From: Massilia sp. W12
Lineage (GTDB): Bacteria > Pseudomonadota > Gammaproteobacteria > Burkholderiales > Burkholderiaceae_D
Assembly: GCF_037300705.1 (NCBI RefSeq)
Contig: NZ_CP147776.1
Coordinates: 1,178,001-1,242,000, forward strand
DNA length: 64,000 nucleotides
Direction: 5' to 3'
Made by a program: the position numbers and the translations under genes. Shown in pieces: positions 8,462 to 17,619 of the stretch (position 1 is its first letter; each line of letters opens with the position of its first letter). Under the pieces are notes generated by a model that was not told the origin of the DNA, did no database searches, and saw only the letters and a list, made by a program, of their open reading frames with translations.

Positions 8462-10945
8462 GTGAGTTACCATAAATATGCTATCCCAAGCCGGGAAGAT
8501 ATCCTCGGCATACTGCGCTTGCAGCGCAATCCTGTGAATCTGGACGAATTGAGCGATGCGCTCGGCGTTTCCAGTGAAATCCACGATGGTCTATTGCGCC
8601 GCTTGCAGGCAATGCAGCGCGATGGCCAGTTACGCCGCGATAAGCGCGGTCTGTACTCTTTAGTTGAACAGAATGACTTCATTGCCGGCCGCATCAGCAG
8701 CCACCGCGACGGCTTCGGCTTTTTGCTGCCCGACGACGGCAGCGATGATGTGTTTCTGCCGGAACGTGAAATGCAAAAAGTCTTGCACGGCGATCAGGTG
8801 CTGGTGCGGGTTACCGGCATGGACCGCAAAGGGCGGCCAGAGGGCACGATTGTCGAAGTCACGGCGCGCGCCAACACCCATGTGATTGGCCGTTTGCTGC
8901 AGGATAACGGGGTGTGGCTGGTGGCGCCGGAAGATAAGCGCATCGGGCAGGACATTCTTGTATATGGTTCGCCCGGCAAGGCGCGCGCCGGACAGATTGT
9001 CAGCATCGAGCTGGTTGAGCAGCCTTCGCGCTACACCCAGCCGGTCGGCAAAATTGTCGAAGTGCTGGGCGAGGTGGATGATCCGGGCATGGAAATTGAA
9101 ATCGCGGTGCGCAAATTCGGCGTGCCGCATGTCTTTTCCAAAGGCGCGCTGAAGCAGGCCGCCGCGCTGCCGGAAATTGTCGTGCCGGGCGATTTGACGG
9201 GCCGGGTGGATTTGCGCGATGTGCCGCTGGTTACGATTGATGGCGAAGACGCGCGCGATTTTGACGATGCCGTCTATTGCGAACCGGTCAAATTTGCGCG
9301 CAGCAATGCCTGGCGTTTGATCGTCGCGATTGCGGATGTCAGCCACTATGTGAAACCGGGCGCGCCGCTGGATCACGATGCGCTGGCGCGCAGCACCTCG
9401 GTGTATTTCCCGCGCCGCGTGATTCCGATGCTGCCGGAAAAACTCTCAAATGGCCTGTGCTCGCTGAATCCGGCGGTGGACCGCTTAACCCTGGTGTGCG
9501 ACGCAGTGATTTCGGCCAAGGGCGAAGTCAAGGCTTACCAGTTTTACCCGGCGGTGATTCATTCCGCCGCGCGCCTGACCTATACCGAAGTGGCTGCGAT
9601 TTTGGGCAACAGCAAGGGTGTGGAAGCGGAAAAACGCGCCGCCATCGTGCCGCAGCTGAATCATTTGTACGGCGTATTCCAGGCCTTGCACAAGGCGCGT
9701 GCGCAACGCGGCGCGATCGAATTTGAAACCACCGAAACCTATATTGTCTGTAATGCGAACGGCAAGATTGAAAAAATTCTGCCGCGCACCCGCAATGACG
9801 CGCACCGCTTGATTGAGGAATGCATGCTGGCGGCGAATGTTTGCGCTGCCGATTTCCTGCTGCGCAACGGGCAGGAAACCGTGTTCCGGGTGCATGCCGG
9901 GCCATCTGAGGAAAAACTCACGCTCTTGCGCAACTTCCTGCAGCAATTGGGCTTGCGCTTGGGCGGCGGCGAGCAGCCCACGGCGCGCGACTATGCCGAA
10001 TTGATGGAAAAAATCAAACCGCGCCCGGATGCAGTGTTGTTGCAAACCATGTTGCTGCGCTCGATGCAGCAGGCGGTGTACAGCCCGGACAATATCGGCC
10101 ATTTCGGTCTGGCGTTTGAAGCGTATGCGCATTTCACCAGCCCGATCAGACGTTACCCCGATTTGCTCACGCACCGTGCGATCAAGGCCGTGCTGGCCGG
10201 CAGCCATTATCAGCCGCAGGGCATTGATGCGGCGGCTTTGAACACCACCATGCCGGGGCGCGGCAGAAACAAAGGCGGCAAAGACGGCAAAGAAAATAAA
10301 GACAAGCCCGTCCAGCCGGGTAAGCCGAAACACGCAGAGGACGATCAACACGCCATCTGGGAAGCGCTCGGTTTGCACTGTTCCTCGAATGAGCGGCGCG
10401 CGGACGAGGCCAGCCGCGATGTGGAAGCCTGGCTCAAGTGTTATTTCATCCGCGATAAACTCGGCGAGGAATTTTCCGGCACCATTTCCGGCGTCACCAG
10501 CTTTGGCGTGTTTGTTCAGCTGGATGCGCTGTTTATCGAGGGACTGGTGCACATTTCCGATTTGGGACATGACTATTTCGTGTATGACGAGACGCGCCAT
10601 GATTTGCGCGGGGAAAACACCGGCAAGCGCTATCAGCTGACCGACCGGGTCACGGTGCAGGTCTCGCGCGTTGATCTGGAAGCGCGCAAAATTGATTTGC
10701 GACTGGTGGAGCCGGGCGAATCGGCGCAGGATCAGGAACGCGCCGGCCTGGCGCGCATGCGGCGGAAAGCCAGCGTGCCGCAAACCCGTGGCAACGCCCG
10801 CGTGGCCAAGGACGAAGAGCTGTTCGCAGCGGAATTGCCGGCGCGCCGCGCGAAAGGCGGCAAGAGCGGTAAAAATGGAAAAACGGCGGCGCGCGCGGTG
10901 GCTAAAAGCCCGCGCAAAGCGGCAAAAAGCAGTAAAAAGCGTTGA
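8462..10945 (+). CDS. rnr: Ribonuclease R
   Basis: An 827-residue 3'-5' exoribonuclease that degrades structured RNA. The N-terminal helix-turn-helix-like segment starts at SREDILGILR; cold-shock OB folds span roughly residues 65-235; the RNB catalytic domain begins around DGEDARDFDDAVYCE (about residue 261), whose aspartates bind the catalytic metals; the S1 domain contains FSGTISGVTSFGVFVQLD (about residue 675). Two features stand out: a Gly/Lys-rich hydrophilic insertion (about residues 597-625) just before the end of the RNB domain, and a Lys/Arg-rich tail of about 60 residues. The start is GTG, with no strong ribosome binding site. It is followed by rlmB, a common pairing. Confidence 0.95.
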   Translation: MSYHKYAIPSREDILGILRLQRNPVNLDELSDALGVSSEIHDGLLRRLQAMQRDGQLRRDKRGLYSLVEQNDFIAGRISSHRDGFGFLLPDDGSDDVFLPEREMQKVLHGDQVLVRVTGMDRKGRPEGTIVEVTARANTHVIGRLLQDNGVWLVAPEDKRIGQDILVYGSPGKARAGQIVSIELVEQPSRYTQPVGKIVEVLGEVDDPGMEIEIAVRKFGVPHVFSKGALKQAAALPEIVVPGDLTGRVDLRDVPLVTIDGEDARDFDDAVYCEPVKFARSNAWRLIVAIADVSHYVKPGAPLDHDALARSTSVYFPRRVIPMLPEKLSNGLCSLNPAVDRLTLVCDAVISAKGEVKAYQFYPAVIHSAARLTYTEVAAILGNSKGVEAEKRAAIVPQLNHLYGVFQALHKARAQRGAIEFETTETYIVCNANGKIEKILPRTRNDAHRLIEECMLAANVCAADFLLRNGQETVFRVHAGPSEEKLTLLRNFLQQLGLRLGGGEQPTARDYAELMEKIKPRPDAVLLQTMLLRSMQQAVYSPDNIGHFGLAFEAYAHFTSPIRRYPDLLTHRAIKAVLAGSHYQPQGIDAAALNTTMPGRGRNKGGKDGKENKDKPVQPGKPKHAEDDQHAIWEALGLHCSSNERRADEASRDVEAWLKCYFIRDKLGEEFSGTISGVTSFGVFVQLDALFIEGLVHISDLGHDYFVYDETRHDLRGENTGKRYQLTDRVTVQVSRVDLEARKIDLRLVEPGESAQDQERAGLARMRRKASVPQTRGNARVAKDEELFAAELPARRAKGGKSGKNGKTAARAVAKSPRKAAKSSKKR

Positions 10946-10972
10946 TCACAACGCGCAACAAGGATTGATGGA

Positions 10973-11713
10973 ATGAAAAACAAATTTATTTTCGGCTTTC
11001 ACGCCGTAACCTCGCGCCTGCGTCATGCTGCTTCCAGTATTGAGGAAATCTATGTCGAAGCGCAGCGCCAGGACCGCCGCATGCTGGATTTGCTGGCGCA
11101 AGCCAAAGCCGCCGGGGTGCGTGTGATTATGGCGGAGGGCGTGCGCCTGGATCAGATGGTGGGCACGCGCCGCCATCAGGGCGTGGTGGCGAATGCTGAA
11201 CCGCTGTCATTGGCGCGCAATCTGGATGAGCTGCTGGACATGGTGCAAGGCCCGCCCTTGCTGATGATTTTGGATGGCATCACCGATCCGCACAACCTCG
11301 GCGCCTGCCTGCGCGTGGCCGATGGCGCCGGCGCGCATGCGGTGATTGTGCCGAAAGACCGCGCGGTCGGCCTGAATGCGACGGCGATCAAGGTCGCCAG
11401 CGGCGCGGCTGACAGCGTGCCTTACATCACCGTCACCAATCTGGCGCGCACCATGCGCGACTTGAAAGAGCGCGATATCTGGTTGATCGGCGCGGCTGAC
11501 GATGCGCCGCAGGATTTATACCAGGCCGATTTTGCCGGCCCCTGCGCGATTGTGATGGGATCAGAAGGCGAGGGTATGCGCCGCCTGACCCGTGAAACCT
11601 GCGATTTGCTGGTATCGATTCCGATGGCCGGCGCGGTGGAAAGCCTGAATGTGTCGGTGGCCTCCGGCGTGTGCCTGTATGAAGCGCGCCGGCAACGCAT
11701 GGCGCGTGCATGA
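10973..11713 (+). CDS. rlmB: 23S rRNA (guanosine-2251-2'-O)-methyltransferase
   Basis: A 246-residue SPOUT (TrmH-type) methyltransferase. It has a small N-terminal substrate-binding domain ([26 protein letters not shown]). The knotted catalytic domain carries the three SPOUT motifs: [33 protein letters not shown] and [17 protein letters not shown]. The length and motifs match RlmB, which modifies G2251 in the peptidyl-transferase P-loop. It begins 27 bases after rnr and is probably co-transcribed with it. Confidence 0.95.
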   Translation: MKNKFIFGFHAVTSRLRHAASSIEEIYVEAQRQDRRMLDLLAQAKAAGVRVIMAEGVRLDQMVGTRRHQGVVANAEPLSLARNLDELLDMVQGPPLLMILDGITDPHNLGACLRVADGAGAHAVIVPKDRAVGLNATAIKVASGAADSVPYITVTNLARTMRDLKERDIWLIGAADDAPQDLYQADFAGPCAIVMGSEGEGMRRLTRETCDLLVSIPMAGAVESLNVSVASGVCLYEARRQRMARA

Positions 11714-11778
11714 GGCATGTGCAGAAAATGCGCTAAAACAGTAAGATGGATATCCGTTCTTATTGATACAGGAAAGCC

Positions 11779-12510
11779 ATGTTCAGCCGCATCAGGGAAG
11801 ATATCGCCAACATCATGCAACGCGACCCCGCCGCCCGTACGGCATGGGAAGTGTTGACGTGTTACCCGGGTTTGCACGCCTTGATTATGCACAGGCGCGC
11901 AAATTGGTGTTGGCGGCATGGGCTGAAGTGGCTGGGGCGCTTTATTTCCCACCTGGCGCGGGTCTTGACCGGGATTGAAATCCATCCCGGCGCCACCATT
12001 GGCCGCCGCGTGTTCATCGACCACGGCTTTGGCGTGGTGATCGGCGAGACGGCGGAAATCGGCGACGATTGCACTATTTACCAGGGCGTGACGCTGGGTG
12101 GCACCAGTCTGACCAAGGGCGCCAAGCGCCATCCGACGCTGGAGCAGGGGGTGATTATCGGCGCCGGCGCGCAAGTGCTGGGCGGCTTCACCGTCGGCGC
12201 TTACGCCAAAGTCGGCTCGAATGCGGTGGTGGTCAAGCCTGTCCCGGCAGGCGCGACGGCGGTGGGCAATCCTGCGCATCTGGTGCAAAAAGATCAACCC
12301 AAGGGCGATCATGCCTTTGTCGCTTATGGCGTGACCGGCGATGATCCGATGTCCAAGGCCATGCGCGGCATGCTGGAGCAATTGGCGCTGCAGGAAGCGC
12401 GCATCAACGCCATGATTGCGCAAATGAAGGCGGCTGGCATTTGCTGTCAGGAAGTGCCGCCGCCATGCCAGGATTTCGATGCCGAGCGCATCAGTAAAAT
12501 GGTGGATTGA
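11779..12510 (+). CDS. cysE: Serine O-acetyltransferase
   Basis: A 243-residue enzyme making O-acetylserine from serine and acetyl-CoA for cysteine synthesis. It is the short form common outside enterics. An N-terminal helical part ([20 protein letters not shown]) precedes a left-handed beta-helix of hexapeptide repeats ([39 protein letters not shown]) containing the catalytic His of [10 protein letters not shown]. The C-terminal 60 residues form a helical tail with extra cysteines ([11 protein letters not shown]). Its stop is 11 bases before the next gene, whose ribosome binding site lies in this junction. Confidence 0.93.
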   Translation: MFSRIREDIANIMQRDPAARTAWEVLTCYPGLHALIMHRRANWCWRHGLKWLGRFISHLARVLTGIEIHPGATIGRRVFIDHGFGVVIGETAEIGDDCTIYQGVTLGGTSLTKGAKRHPTLEQGVIIGAGAQVLGGFTVGAYAKVGSNAVVVKPVPAGATAVGNPAHLVQKDQPKGDHAFVAYGVTGDDPMSKAMRGMLEQLALQEARINAMIAQMKAAGICCQEVPPPCQDFDAERISKMVD

Positions 12511-12521
12511 GGAGGCGTGAG

Positions 12522-13169
12522 ATGAGTGATCAAGAAGAATTCAGCCCTTTTGAAGTGCGCGTATTGGCGGTGCTGGCGGAAAAAGAAGCCATCACCCCCG
12601 ATAATTACCCGCTTTCCATCAATGCCTTAACCAATGGCTGCAATCAGCTCACCAGCCGCGATCCGGTGATGGAATTATCCGAATCCACGGTGCACGATGT
12701 GCTGCAGGGCTTAAAGCAAAGAAAACTGGTCTCGGAAGTGCAGCAAGCCGGCGCGCGCGTGGTGAAATATGAACATCGCATGCGCATCAAATGGAGTTTG
12801 GAGCCGGACAAACTGTGTGTGCTCACGCTCTTGATGTTGCGCGGGGTGCAGACCGCCGGCGAATTGCGCAGCCGCAGCACGCGCATGCACGAATTCGCCA
12901 GCCTGGCGGATGTCGAAAAAGCGCTCCAGTTCTTGCAGGATAAATATCCGCCGCTGGTGGTGAAACTGCCGCTGGCGCCCGGAACCAAGGAAGTGCGCTA
13001 CGGCCACACCCTGTGCGGCGAAGCCGCTTTGCAACAGGAAATGCTGGTGGCGGAGCGCAGCAGCCCGGCGCAACTGCGCTCCAGTTTGGAGCAGGAAGTC
13101 GCCGCCTTGCGCGCCGAAGTGGCGGAACTGCGCCAACAATTCGCTGATTTCAAAAAACAATTTGAATGA
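12522..13169 (+). CDS. DUF480 (YceH-family) winged-helix protein
   Basis: A 215-residue protein. The start at 12522 is preceded by GGAGG. The conserved block FEVRVLAVLAEKEAITPDNYPLSINALTNGCNQ with SRDPVM near the N-terminus is diagnostic of DUF480/YceH. The fold is two winged-helix domains, and the last 30 residues form a heptad-rich coiled coil. No biochemical role is established for the family. It is followed by a strong terminator. Confidence 0.9.
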   Translation: MSDQEEFSPFEVRVLAVLAEKEAITPDNYPLSINALTNGCNQLTSRDPVMELSESTVHDVLQGLKQRKLVSEVQQAGARVVKYEHRMRIKWSLEPDKLCVLTLLMLRGVQTAGELRSRSTRMHEFASLADVEKALQFLQDKYPPLVVKLPLAPGTKEVRYGHTLCGEAALQQEMLVAERSSPAQLRSSLEQEVAALRAEVAELRQQFADFKKQFE

Positions 13170-13208
13170 ATCAGGCGCCGTTTGCGCGCCGCTTTCCTCA
13201 AACACGAA

Positions 13209-13234
13209 CGCCGGCCATGCCGGCGGCGTTTTTT
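13209..13234 (+). terminator. Rho-independent terminator after the DUF480 gene
   Basis: A perfect 7-bp stem CGCCGGC/GCCGGCG with a 3-base loop is followed by GCG and six T. It ends 17 bases before the cyclodehydratase start, leaving little room for a separate promoter between them. Confidence 0.8.
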
Positions 13235-13251
13235 GCACAACCAGGATACGC

Positions 13252-15489
13252 ATGTTTTTCACCGATCCCGCCCTGATTCCCGCCTTCAAACCTGAGCTGC
13301 GCCTGCACGCCTTGGATGCGGCGCGCGTGATTTTGCAAAGTGAGCGCAAGCGCAACAGCTTAAGCGCGCCACATCTGCGCGCATTATTGCAAGCGATTGA
13401 CGGCCAGCGCAGCGTGCAAGCGCTTCTGGCCGGACTGGATGCGCCGGCGGATACTGCGCTGGCCATGTTGGAACAGCTGGCGCAAGCCGGTTATTTGCTG
13501 GCGCTCGATGCGCAGCAGGCCGCGCAACTGCAAGCCGCGCCGCAGCAGATTGCATTCTGGAACCTGCTGGGTGCGGATGGCATGCAGGCCGCCAGCCGGC
13601 AGCCGCAAGTCGCTTTGCACATCCTGCCCCGGGCGCAGGGACAGACGCTGGCCCCTGAACTGTTGCGTGCGCAGTTACAGCAAGCCGGTTTGACGCTGCA
13701 GCAAGAGGCGCGCTTCGTGATTGTGTTGTGCAGCGATTATCTTGATCCCGATTTGCTGCGCGCAGCGCACGAGCTGCAGGCCGCCGGGCGCGTTGCCTTG
13801 CCCTGCAAACCGAATGGCGCACAAGCCTTGATCGGGCCGCTTTTGCATCCGCAATTCGGGTCTTGCCCGCATTGCCTGCAATTTTGGATAGGACATAACC
13901 GCCCGCTGGAAAAAGTTTTGCAACGCGCACCCGGCGCGCCGCAAGACCTAATGGAAGCGCCATGCGCCGTCACGCCGCACAGCCTGCAAGCCGCTTACGC
14001 CATGCTGGCGGCGGCGGCAGCGCAATTGCTGCACACCCAGCAAGACCGGATTCCGCTCAAAGATCATCTGCTGGCGTTTGATTTCGCCAGCTTTACGCAG
14101 CAGCGCCAGCGCCTGGTTGCGCGGCCCCAATGTCCGGCCTGCGGCGATGCCGGCTGGATGGCGCGCCAGGCGCAGCAGGCCCCGCGCCTGCAGCATGTGG
14201 GCGGGCAATTGCTGCGCGATGGCGGCTACCGCCAGCGCGACCCCGGCGCCACCTGGGAACAATACAAACATCTGGTCAATCCGGTATGCGGGCCGCTGGC
14301 CTATCTGCATCCGATGCCGCGCCGTCACAGCGGTTTGCGCAAAGTGTATGTGGCCGGCTATCTGGTCAGCCCGCAGCAGATGCCGGCAGACAACAGCTTC
14401 GATAAAATTTGCGCCGGCAAGGGACAGAGTGATGAGCAGGCCCGCGCCAGCGCACTGTGTGAAGCGCTGGAGCGTTACAGCGGGGTGTATCAGGGCGATG
14501 AGTTGCGCCGCCGCGCCAGTCTGGCCGACTTGCGTGCGGAAGGCGCTCAGGCGCTGCATTTTAATGAACTGCAGCAATTCAGCGCGCGCCAATATGCCAT
14601 GCGCGAGCAAATCAATGCCGCCACCCAAGACCGCCGGCGCCAGGTGCCGCAGGTTTTCACCGAAGAGACCGAAATTGACTGGACGCCGGCCTGGTCGCTG
14701 CTGACGCGCAGCCAGGTTTGGTTGCCGCTGACCTATTGCTACGCTGAGGCGCCGCCCGCATCCGGCAGCGCCTACGGCATACACAATCCGAACGGCGCAG
14801 CCGCCGGCAATGGCTTGGAAGAAGCGATTTTGCAAGCCTTTTTGGAATTGGTGGAGCGCGACGCCACCGCGATCTGGTGGTACAACCGTCTGGCCCTGCC
14901 GCAAATTGATCTGGCCAGTTTTGGCGATCCCTATTTTCTGCGTTTGCAGCAGGAATATGCGGCGCTGGGCTGGCGCTTGTGGGCGCTGGATTTAACGCAT
15001 GATCTGGGCATCTCCGTCTGTGCTGCGCTGGCGTATAAAGAAAGCAGCGGACGTTATGCCATCGGTTTCGGCTGTCATCTGAGCGCACATCTGGCCTTGC
15101 AGCGCGCCTTGACCGAAGTGAATCAGTTATTTGACCCGGAAGATGAAAAACTGCAGCCCTGGGATGCGACTTTATTGGGCGATCCGGCCTTTTTGCAGGG
15201 ACAGGGCGTGCATCAGGCTGCGCAGCTGCCGAGCTGCGGGGGCAAAGATTTGCTGCAGGATCTGGAATTTTGCCTGGACGCATGCCGCAAGGCCGGCTTG
15301 GATTTTCTGCTGCTCGATAAAACCCGTCCCGATATCGGCTTATCGGTGGTGCAAGTGGCGGCGCCGGGATTGCGCCATTTCTGGCCGCGCTTTGACGCCG
15401 GGCGTTTATATGATGTGCCCTTGGCGATGGGCTGGCGCGAGCGCGCCTTGCGCGAAGAGGAATTGAATCCGGCGCCGTTGTTTTTGTAA
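13252..15489 (+). CDS. Fused TOMM cyclodehydratase (E1-like C domain plus YcaO D domain)
   Basis: A 745-residue protein; the start at 13252 follows AGGATACGC, and a further 30 upstream residues in frame lie in the terminator region and are unlikely. Residues about 20-90 look like a winged-helix peptide-recognition (RRE-type) domain containing DGQRSVQALLAGL. The middle has an Rossmann-like E1 remnant with two CxxC pairs, CPHC (about 205) and CPACG (about 294), the zinc site of C-proteins. The YcaO domain starts near 340 and carries the ATP-site motifs ALCEALERYSG (about 404), NGLEEAILQAFLELVERDA (about 520) and LQRALTEVNQLF. The C-terminus ends NPAPLFL, a reduced version of the Pro-rich tail of azoline-forming YcaO enzymes. 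The family uses ATP to convert Cys/Ser/Thr to azolines on a precursor peptide. No dehydrogenase, precursor or exporter gene is nearby. Confidence 0.85.
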   Translation: MFFTDPALIPAFKPELRLHALDAARVILQSERKRNSLSAPHLRALLQAIDGQRSVQALLAGLDAPADTALAMLEQLAQAGYLLALDAQQAAQLQAAPQQIAFWNLLGADGMQAASRQPQVALHILPRAQGQTLAPELLRAQLQQAGLTLQQEARFVIVLCSDYLDPDLLRAAHELQAAGRVALPCKPNGAQALIGPLLHPQFGSCPHCLQFWIGHNRPLEKVLQRAPGAPQDLMEAPCAVTPHSLQAAYAMLAAAAAQLLHTQQDRIPLKDHLLAFDFASFTQQRQRLVARPQCPACGDAGWMARQAQQAPRLQHVGGQLLRDGGYRQRDPGATWEQYKHLVNPVCGPLAYLHPMPRRHSGLRKVYVAGYLVSPQQMPADNSFDKICAGKGQSDEQARASALCEALERYSGVYQGDELRRRASLADLRAEGAQALHFNELQQFSARQYAMREQINAATQDRRRQVPQVFTEETEIDWTPAWSLLTRSQVWLPLTYCYAEAPPASGSAYGIHNPNGAAAGNGLEEAILQAFLELVERDATAIWWYNRLALPQIDLASFGDPYFLRLQQEYAALGWRLWALDLTHDLGISVCAALAYKESSGRYAIGFGCHLSAHLALQRALTEVNQLFDPEDEKLQPWDATLLGDPAFLQGQGVHQAAQLPSCGGKDLLQDLEFCLDACRKAGLDFLLLDKTRPDIGLSVVQVAAPGLRHFWPRFDAGRLYDVPLAMGWRERALREEELNPAPLFL

Positions 15490-15567
15490 GCGCGGGGCTG
15501 GCTGGTTTTAAGGCGATGGAATGATTGTTGCCGGTCTGGCAGTGCGCACCCGGATTGCTTTGCGTAT

Positions 15568-15621
15568 CCAGCGGTGTCGGACGCCGGCATATCGCTACGC
15601 TCAACCCGGCCTGCGCGCCTG
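15568..15621 (+). repeat. Dispersed intergenic repeat, copy A
   Basis: A segment starting CCAGCGGTGTCGGACGCCGG and ending in a CCTGCG-rich part. It is about 75-80% identical by eye to copies at 23554-23605 (reverse strand) and 33983-34034. All three lie between genes. Confidence 0.6.
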
Positions 15622-15642
15622 TCTTTTTGTGAATTGCTGTTA

Positions 15643-15717
15643 TGGTCCCCCCGACAGGAATCGAACCTGTATCCCACGCTTAGGAGGCATGTGTACTATC
15701 CATTGTACTACGGGGAG
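15643..15717 (-). tRNA. tRNA-Arg(CCT)
   Basis: A 75-base tRNA on the minus strand with encoded CCA. D-stem GTAC/GTAC, anticodon stem CATGC/GCGTG, loop CTCCTAA (anticodon CCT, reading AGG) and T-loop TTCGATT are all present. The acceptor stem pairs CTCCCCG with CGGGGGG, with one T-G wobble. Confidence 0.93.
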
Positions 15718-15739
15718 GCCGCGCCAAAAGCTGCTGGCA

Positions 15740-15745
15740 ATTATA
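15740..15745 (-). promoter_or_regulatory. Candidate -10 element of tRNA-Arg
   Basis: A perfect TATAAT on the minus strand lies 22 bases before the tRNA-Arg 5' end. No good -35 hexamer is visible 16-18 bases further upstream. Confidence 0.4.
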
Positions 15746-15852
15746 GTGCATTTGCCGGCTGATTCCCGGTTTGTGCGGCCGGATCTCGCAATGCGCCATC
15801 AGGCGCGCGCCGGGCAAAACCGTTTGCCGGGCGCGCGCAAACTCCGCATTCC

Positions 15853-16275
15853 TTAAAACGGCTTCACCACCACCAAAATCACCGCCAGCAACAGCAATAC
15901 CACCGGAACTTCATTAAACCAGCGGAACCAGGTATGGCTGCGGGTGCAGGTTCCAGCCATCAATTTTTTCAATAAGCTGCCGCAGGCATGGTGATAGCCC
16001 AGAATCAGGGCCACGATAAACAGCTTGGCGTGCAGCCAGCCATTGCCGGGGCCGCGCCCGATGCCATAGCCGGCCCACAGCCAGATGCCGAAACCAATCG
16101 CCGGCACTGACAAAATCGTCATAAAACGGTAGAGCTTGTGCGCCATGATGTACAAACGCATGCGCGACGTCGCGTTTTCTTCCATCGCCACATTGACAAA
16201 GATGCGCGGCAGATAAAACAGGCCGGCAAACCACGAGACCACGAAAACGATGTGTAAAGCTTTGATCCAGAGCAT
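15853..16275 (-). CDS. hemJ: HemJ/CopD-family membrane protein, probable protoporphyrinogen IX oxidase
   Basis: A 140-residue protein with four predicted membrane helices. The start at 16275 is preceded by AGGAAT; a longer frame adds 26 residues without support. MLWIKALHIVFVVSWFAGLFYLPRIF at the N-terminus contains the conserved His and the WFAGLFYLPR motif of HemJ, and WLHAKLFIVALILGYHH supplies further conserved histidines. HemJ oxidises protoporphyrinogen IX to protoporphyrin IX in haem synthesis in many proteobacteria that lack HemG and HemY. It is divergent from the acyl-CoA dehydrogenase operon. Confidence 0.85.
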   Translation of the reverse strand: MLWIKALHIVFVVSWFAGLFYLPRIFVNVAMEENATSRMRLYIMAHKLYRFMTILSVPAIGFGIWLWAGYGIGRGPGNGWLHAKLFIVALILGYHHACGSLLKKLMAGTCTRSHTWFRWFNEVPVVLLLLAVILVVVKPF

Positions 16276-16404
16276 GATATTCCTTGAAGAGGGCAGTGAA
16301 AAAGCGCGCCTATTGTAACGAAAGCGCGAGCCGCGCATGGAAATCAAGTACAATCAATCGAAAATAACAGAACAACCGTGCTTTTTTATGCTCCGGGAGA
16401 CCGC

Positions 16405-17610
16405 ATGGATCTGCAATACAGCCCCGAACACCAGGCTTTCCGCACCGAAGTGCGCGCCTTCATCGCGCGCGCCTTACCCCCTGAACTGGCGCACAAAGTG
16501 CATTTGCACCTGCGCTTATCCAAACAAGATTATTTACGCTGGCATACCATCGTCGCCGCCCAAGGCTGGGTCGGCGCCTCATGGCCGCAGGAATACGGCG
16601 GCACAGGCTGGGATCCGATCCGCCGCCATATCTGGGAAGAAGAATGCGCACAGGCCGGCGCGCCCATCATCATGCCCTTCGGCGTGAATATGGTGGGGCC
16701 GGTGATTATGGCGTTTGGCTCGCCCGCGCAAAAAGCACACTATCTGCCGCGCATTCTGTCTGGCGAAGATTGGTGGTGCCAGGGCTATTCCGAACCGGGG
16801 GCTGGCTCCGATCTGGCTTCGTTGCGCACGCGCGCTGAAAAAGTGAGCGGGCAAGACGGCAGCCAATATTGGTTAGTCAACGGACAAAAAACCTGGACCA
16901 CGCTGGCGCAACACGCCGATATGATTTTCTGCCTGGTGCGCACCGATCCGCAAGCCCGCAAGCAGGAGGGAATTTCCTTCTTGCTGATTGATATGAAAAG
17001 CCCCGGCATCACGCTGCGCCCGATTCATATGCTGGACGAAGAGCACGAAGTCAATGAAGTCTTCTTTGATAACGTCAAAGTGCCGCTGGAGAATCTGGTC
17101 GGCGCGGAAAATCGCGGCTGGACTTACGCCAAATATCTGCTCGGCCATGAGCGCACCGGCATCGCAGTGATCGGGCGCTATAAACACGATCTGGCCGCGC
17201 TCAAACGCTTAGCCGCGCGCCAGCAAAACCATGGCCGCGCGCTGCTGCAAGATCCGCTGTTTTCGGCCAAACTGGCCAGCCTGGAAATTGAATTGATGGC
17301 GCTCGAAGTGACCGTCTTGCGCACCCTGTGCAGCCAGCATCAGGGGCCGGACGCCAAAGCCTCGCTGCTCAAAGTGCGCGGCACCGAGCTGCAACAGGCG
17401 ATTTACGAATTGCAAATGGAAGCCATCGGCCCGTATGGCTTGCCGTTTGAGCCGGATTATCTGGAGGGCAGGGCAGAGGCGCCGCACACCGGCTTTGCCG
17501 ATGCCGCCGCACTGGCCGGGCGCTATCTGAATTTCCGCAAAGCCTCAATCTATGGCGGCTCGAATGAAATTCAGCGCAATATCATCAGTCAATTGATTCT
17601 CGGCCTGTAA
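16405..17610 (+). CDS. Acyl-CoA dehydrogenase, catalytic subunit candidate
   Basis: A 401-residue flavoprotein of normal family length; the start at 16405 has GGGAGA upstream. It has the N-terminal helical domain (MDLQYSPEHQAFRTEVRAFI), the FAD/substrate loop GYSEPGAGSDLASLRTRA and the C-terminal YGGSNEIQRNIIS, where the common YEGT catalytic Glu is replaced by Gly. A Glu in LLGHERTGIAV (about residue 260) occupies the alternative catalytic-base position known from isovaleryl-CoA-type enzymes. It heads an operon with a second, shorter dehydrogenase and two MaoC hydratases, the pattern of heterotetrameric dehydrogenases acting on bulky acyl-CoAs. The substrate is not predictable. Confidence 0.88.
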   Translation: MDLQYSPEHQAFRTEVRAFIARALPPELAHKVHLHLRLSKQDYLRWHTIVAAQGWVGASWPQEYGGTGWDPIRRHIWEEECAQAGAPIIMPFGVNMVGPVIMAFGSPAQKAHYLPRILSGEDWWCQGYSEPGAGSDLASLRTRAEKVSGQDGSQYWLVNGQKTWTTLAQHADMIFCLVRTDPQARKQEGISFLLIDMKSPGITLRPIHMLDEEHEVNEVFFDNVKVPLENLVGAENRGWTYAKYLLGHERTGIAVIGRYKHDLAALKRLAARQQNHGRALLQDPLFSAKLASLEIELMALEVTVLRTLCSQHQGPDAKASLLKVRGTELQQAIYELQMEAIGPYGLPFEPDYLEGRAEAPHTGFADAAALAGRYLNFRKASIYGGSNEIQRNIISQLILGL

Positions 17611-17619
17611 GGAGCGGCG

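Noticed and set aside
9485-10783. 432-residue open frame opposite rnr
   Set aside because: Shadow of RNase R on the opposite strand; composition is not protein-like and there is no start signal.
15797-15840. GC-rich inverted repeat downstream of hemJ considered as a terminator
   Set aside because: The stem has a mismatch and no T-run follows on the minus strand.
15521-15856. Cys-containing open frame just after the cyclodehydratase, considered as its precursor peptide
   Set aside because: It runs through the dispersed repeat and the whole tRNA-Arg gene and has no ribosome binding site.
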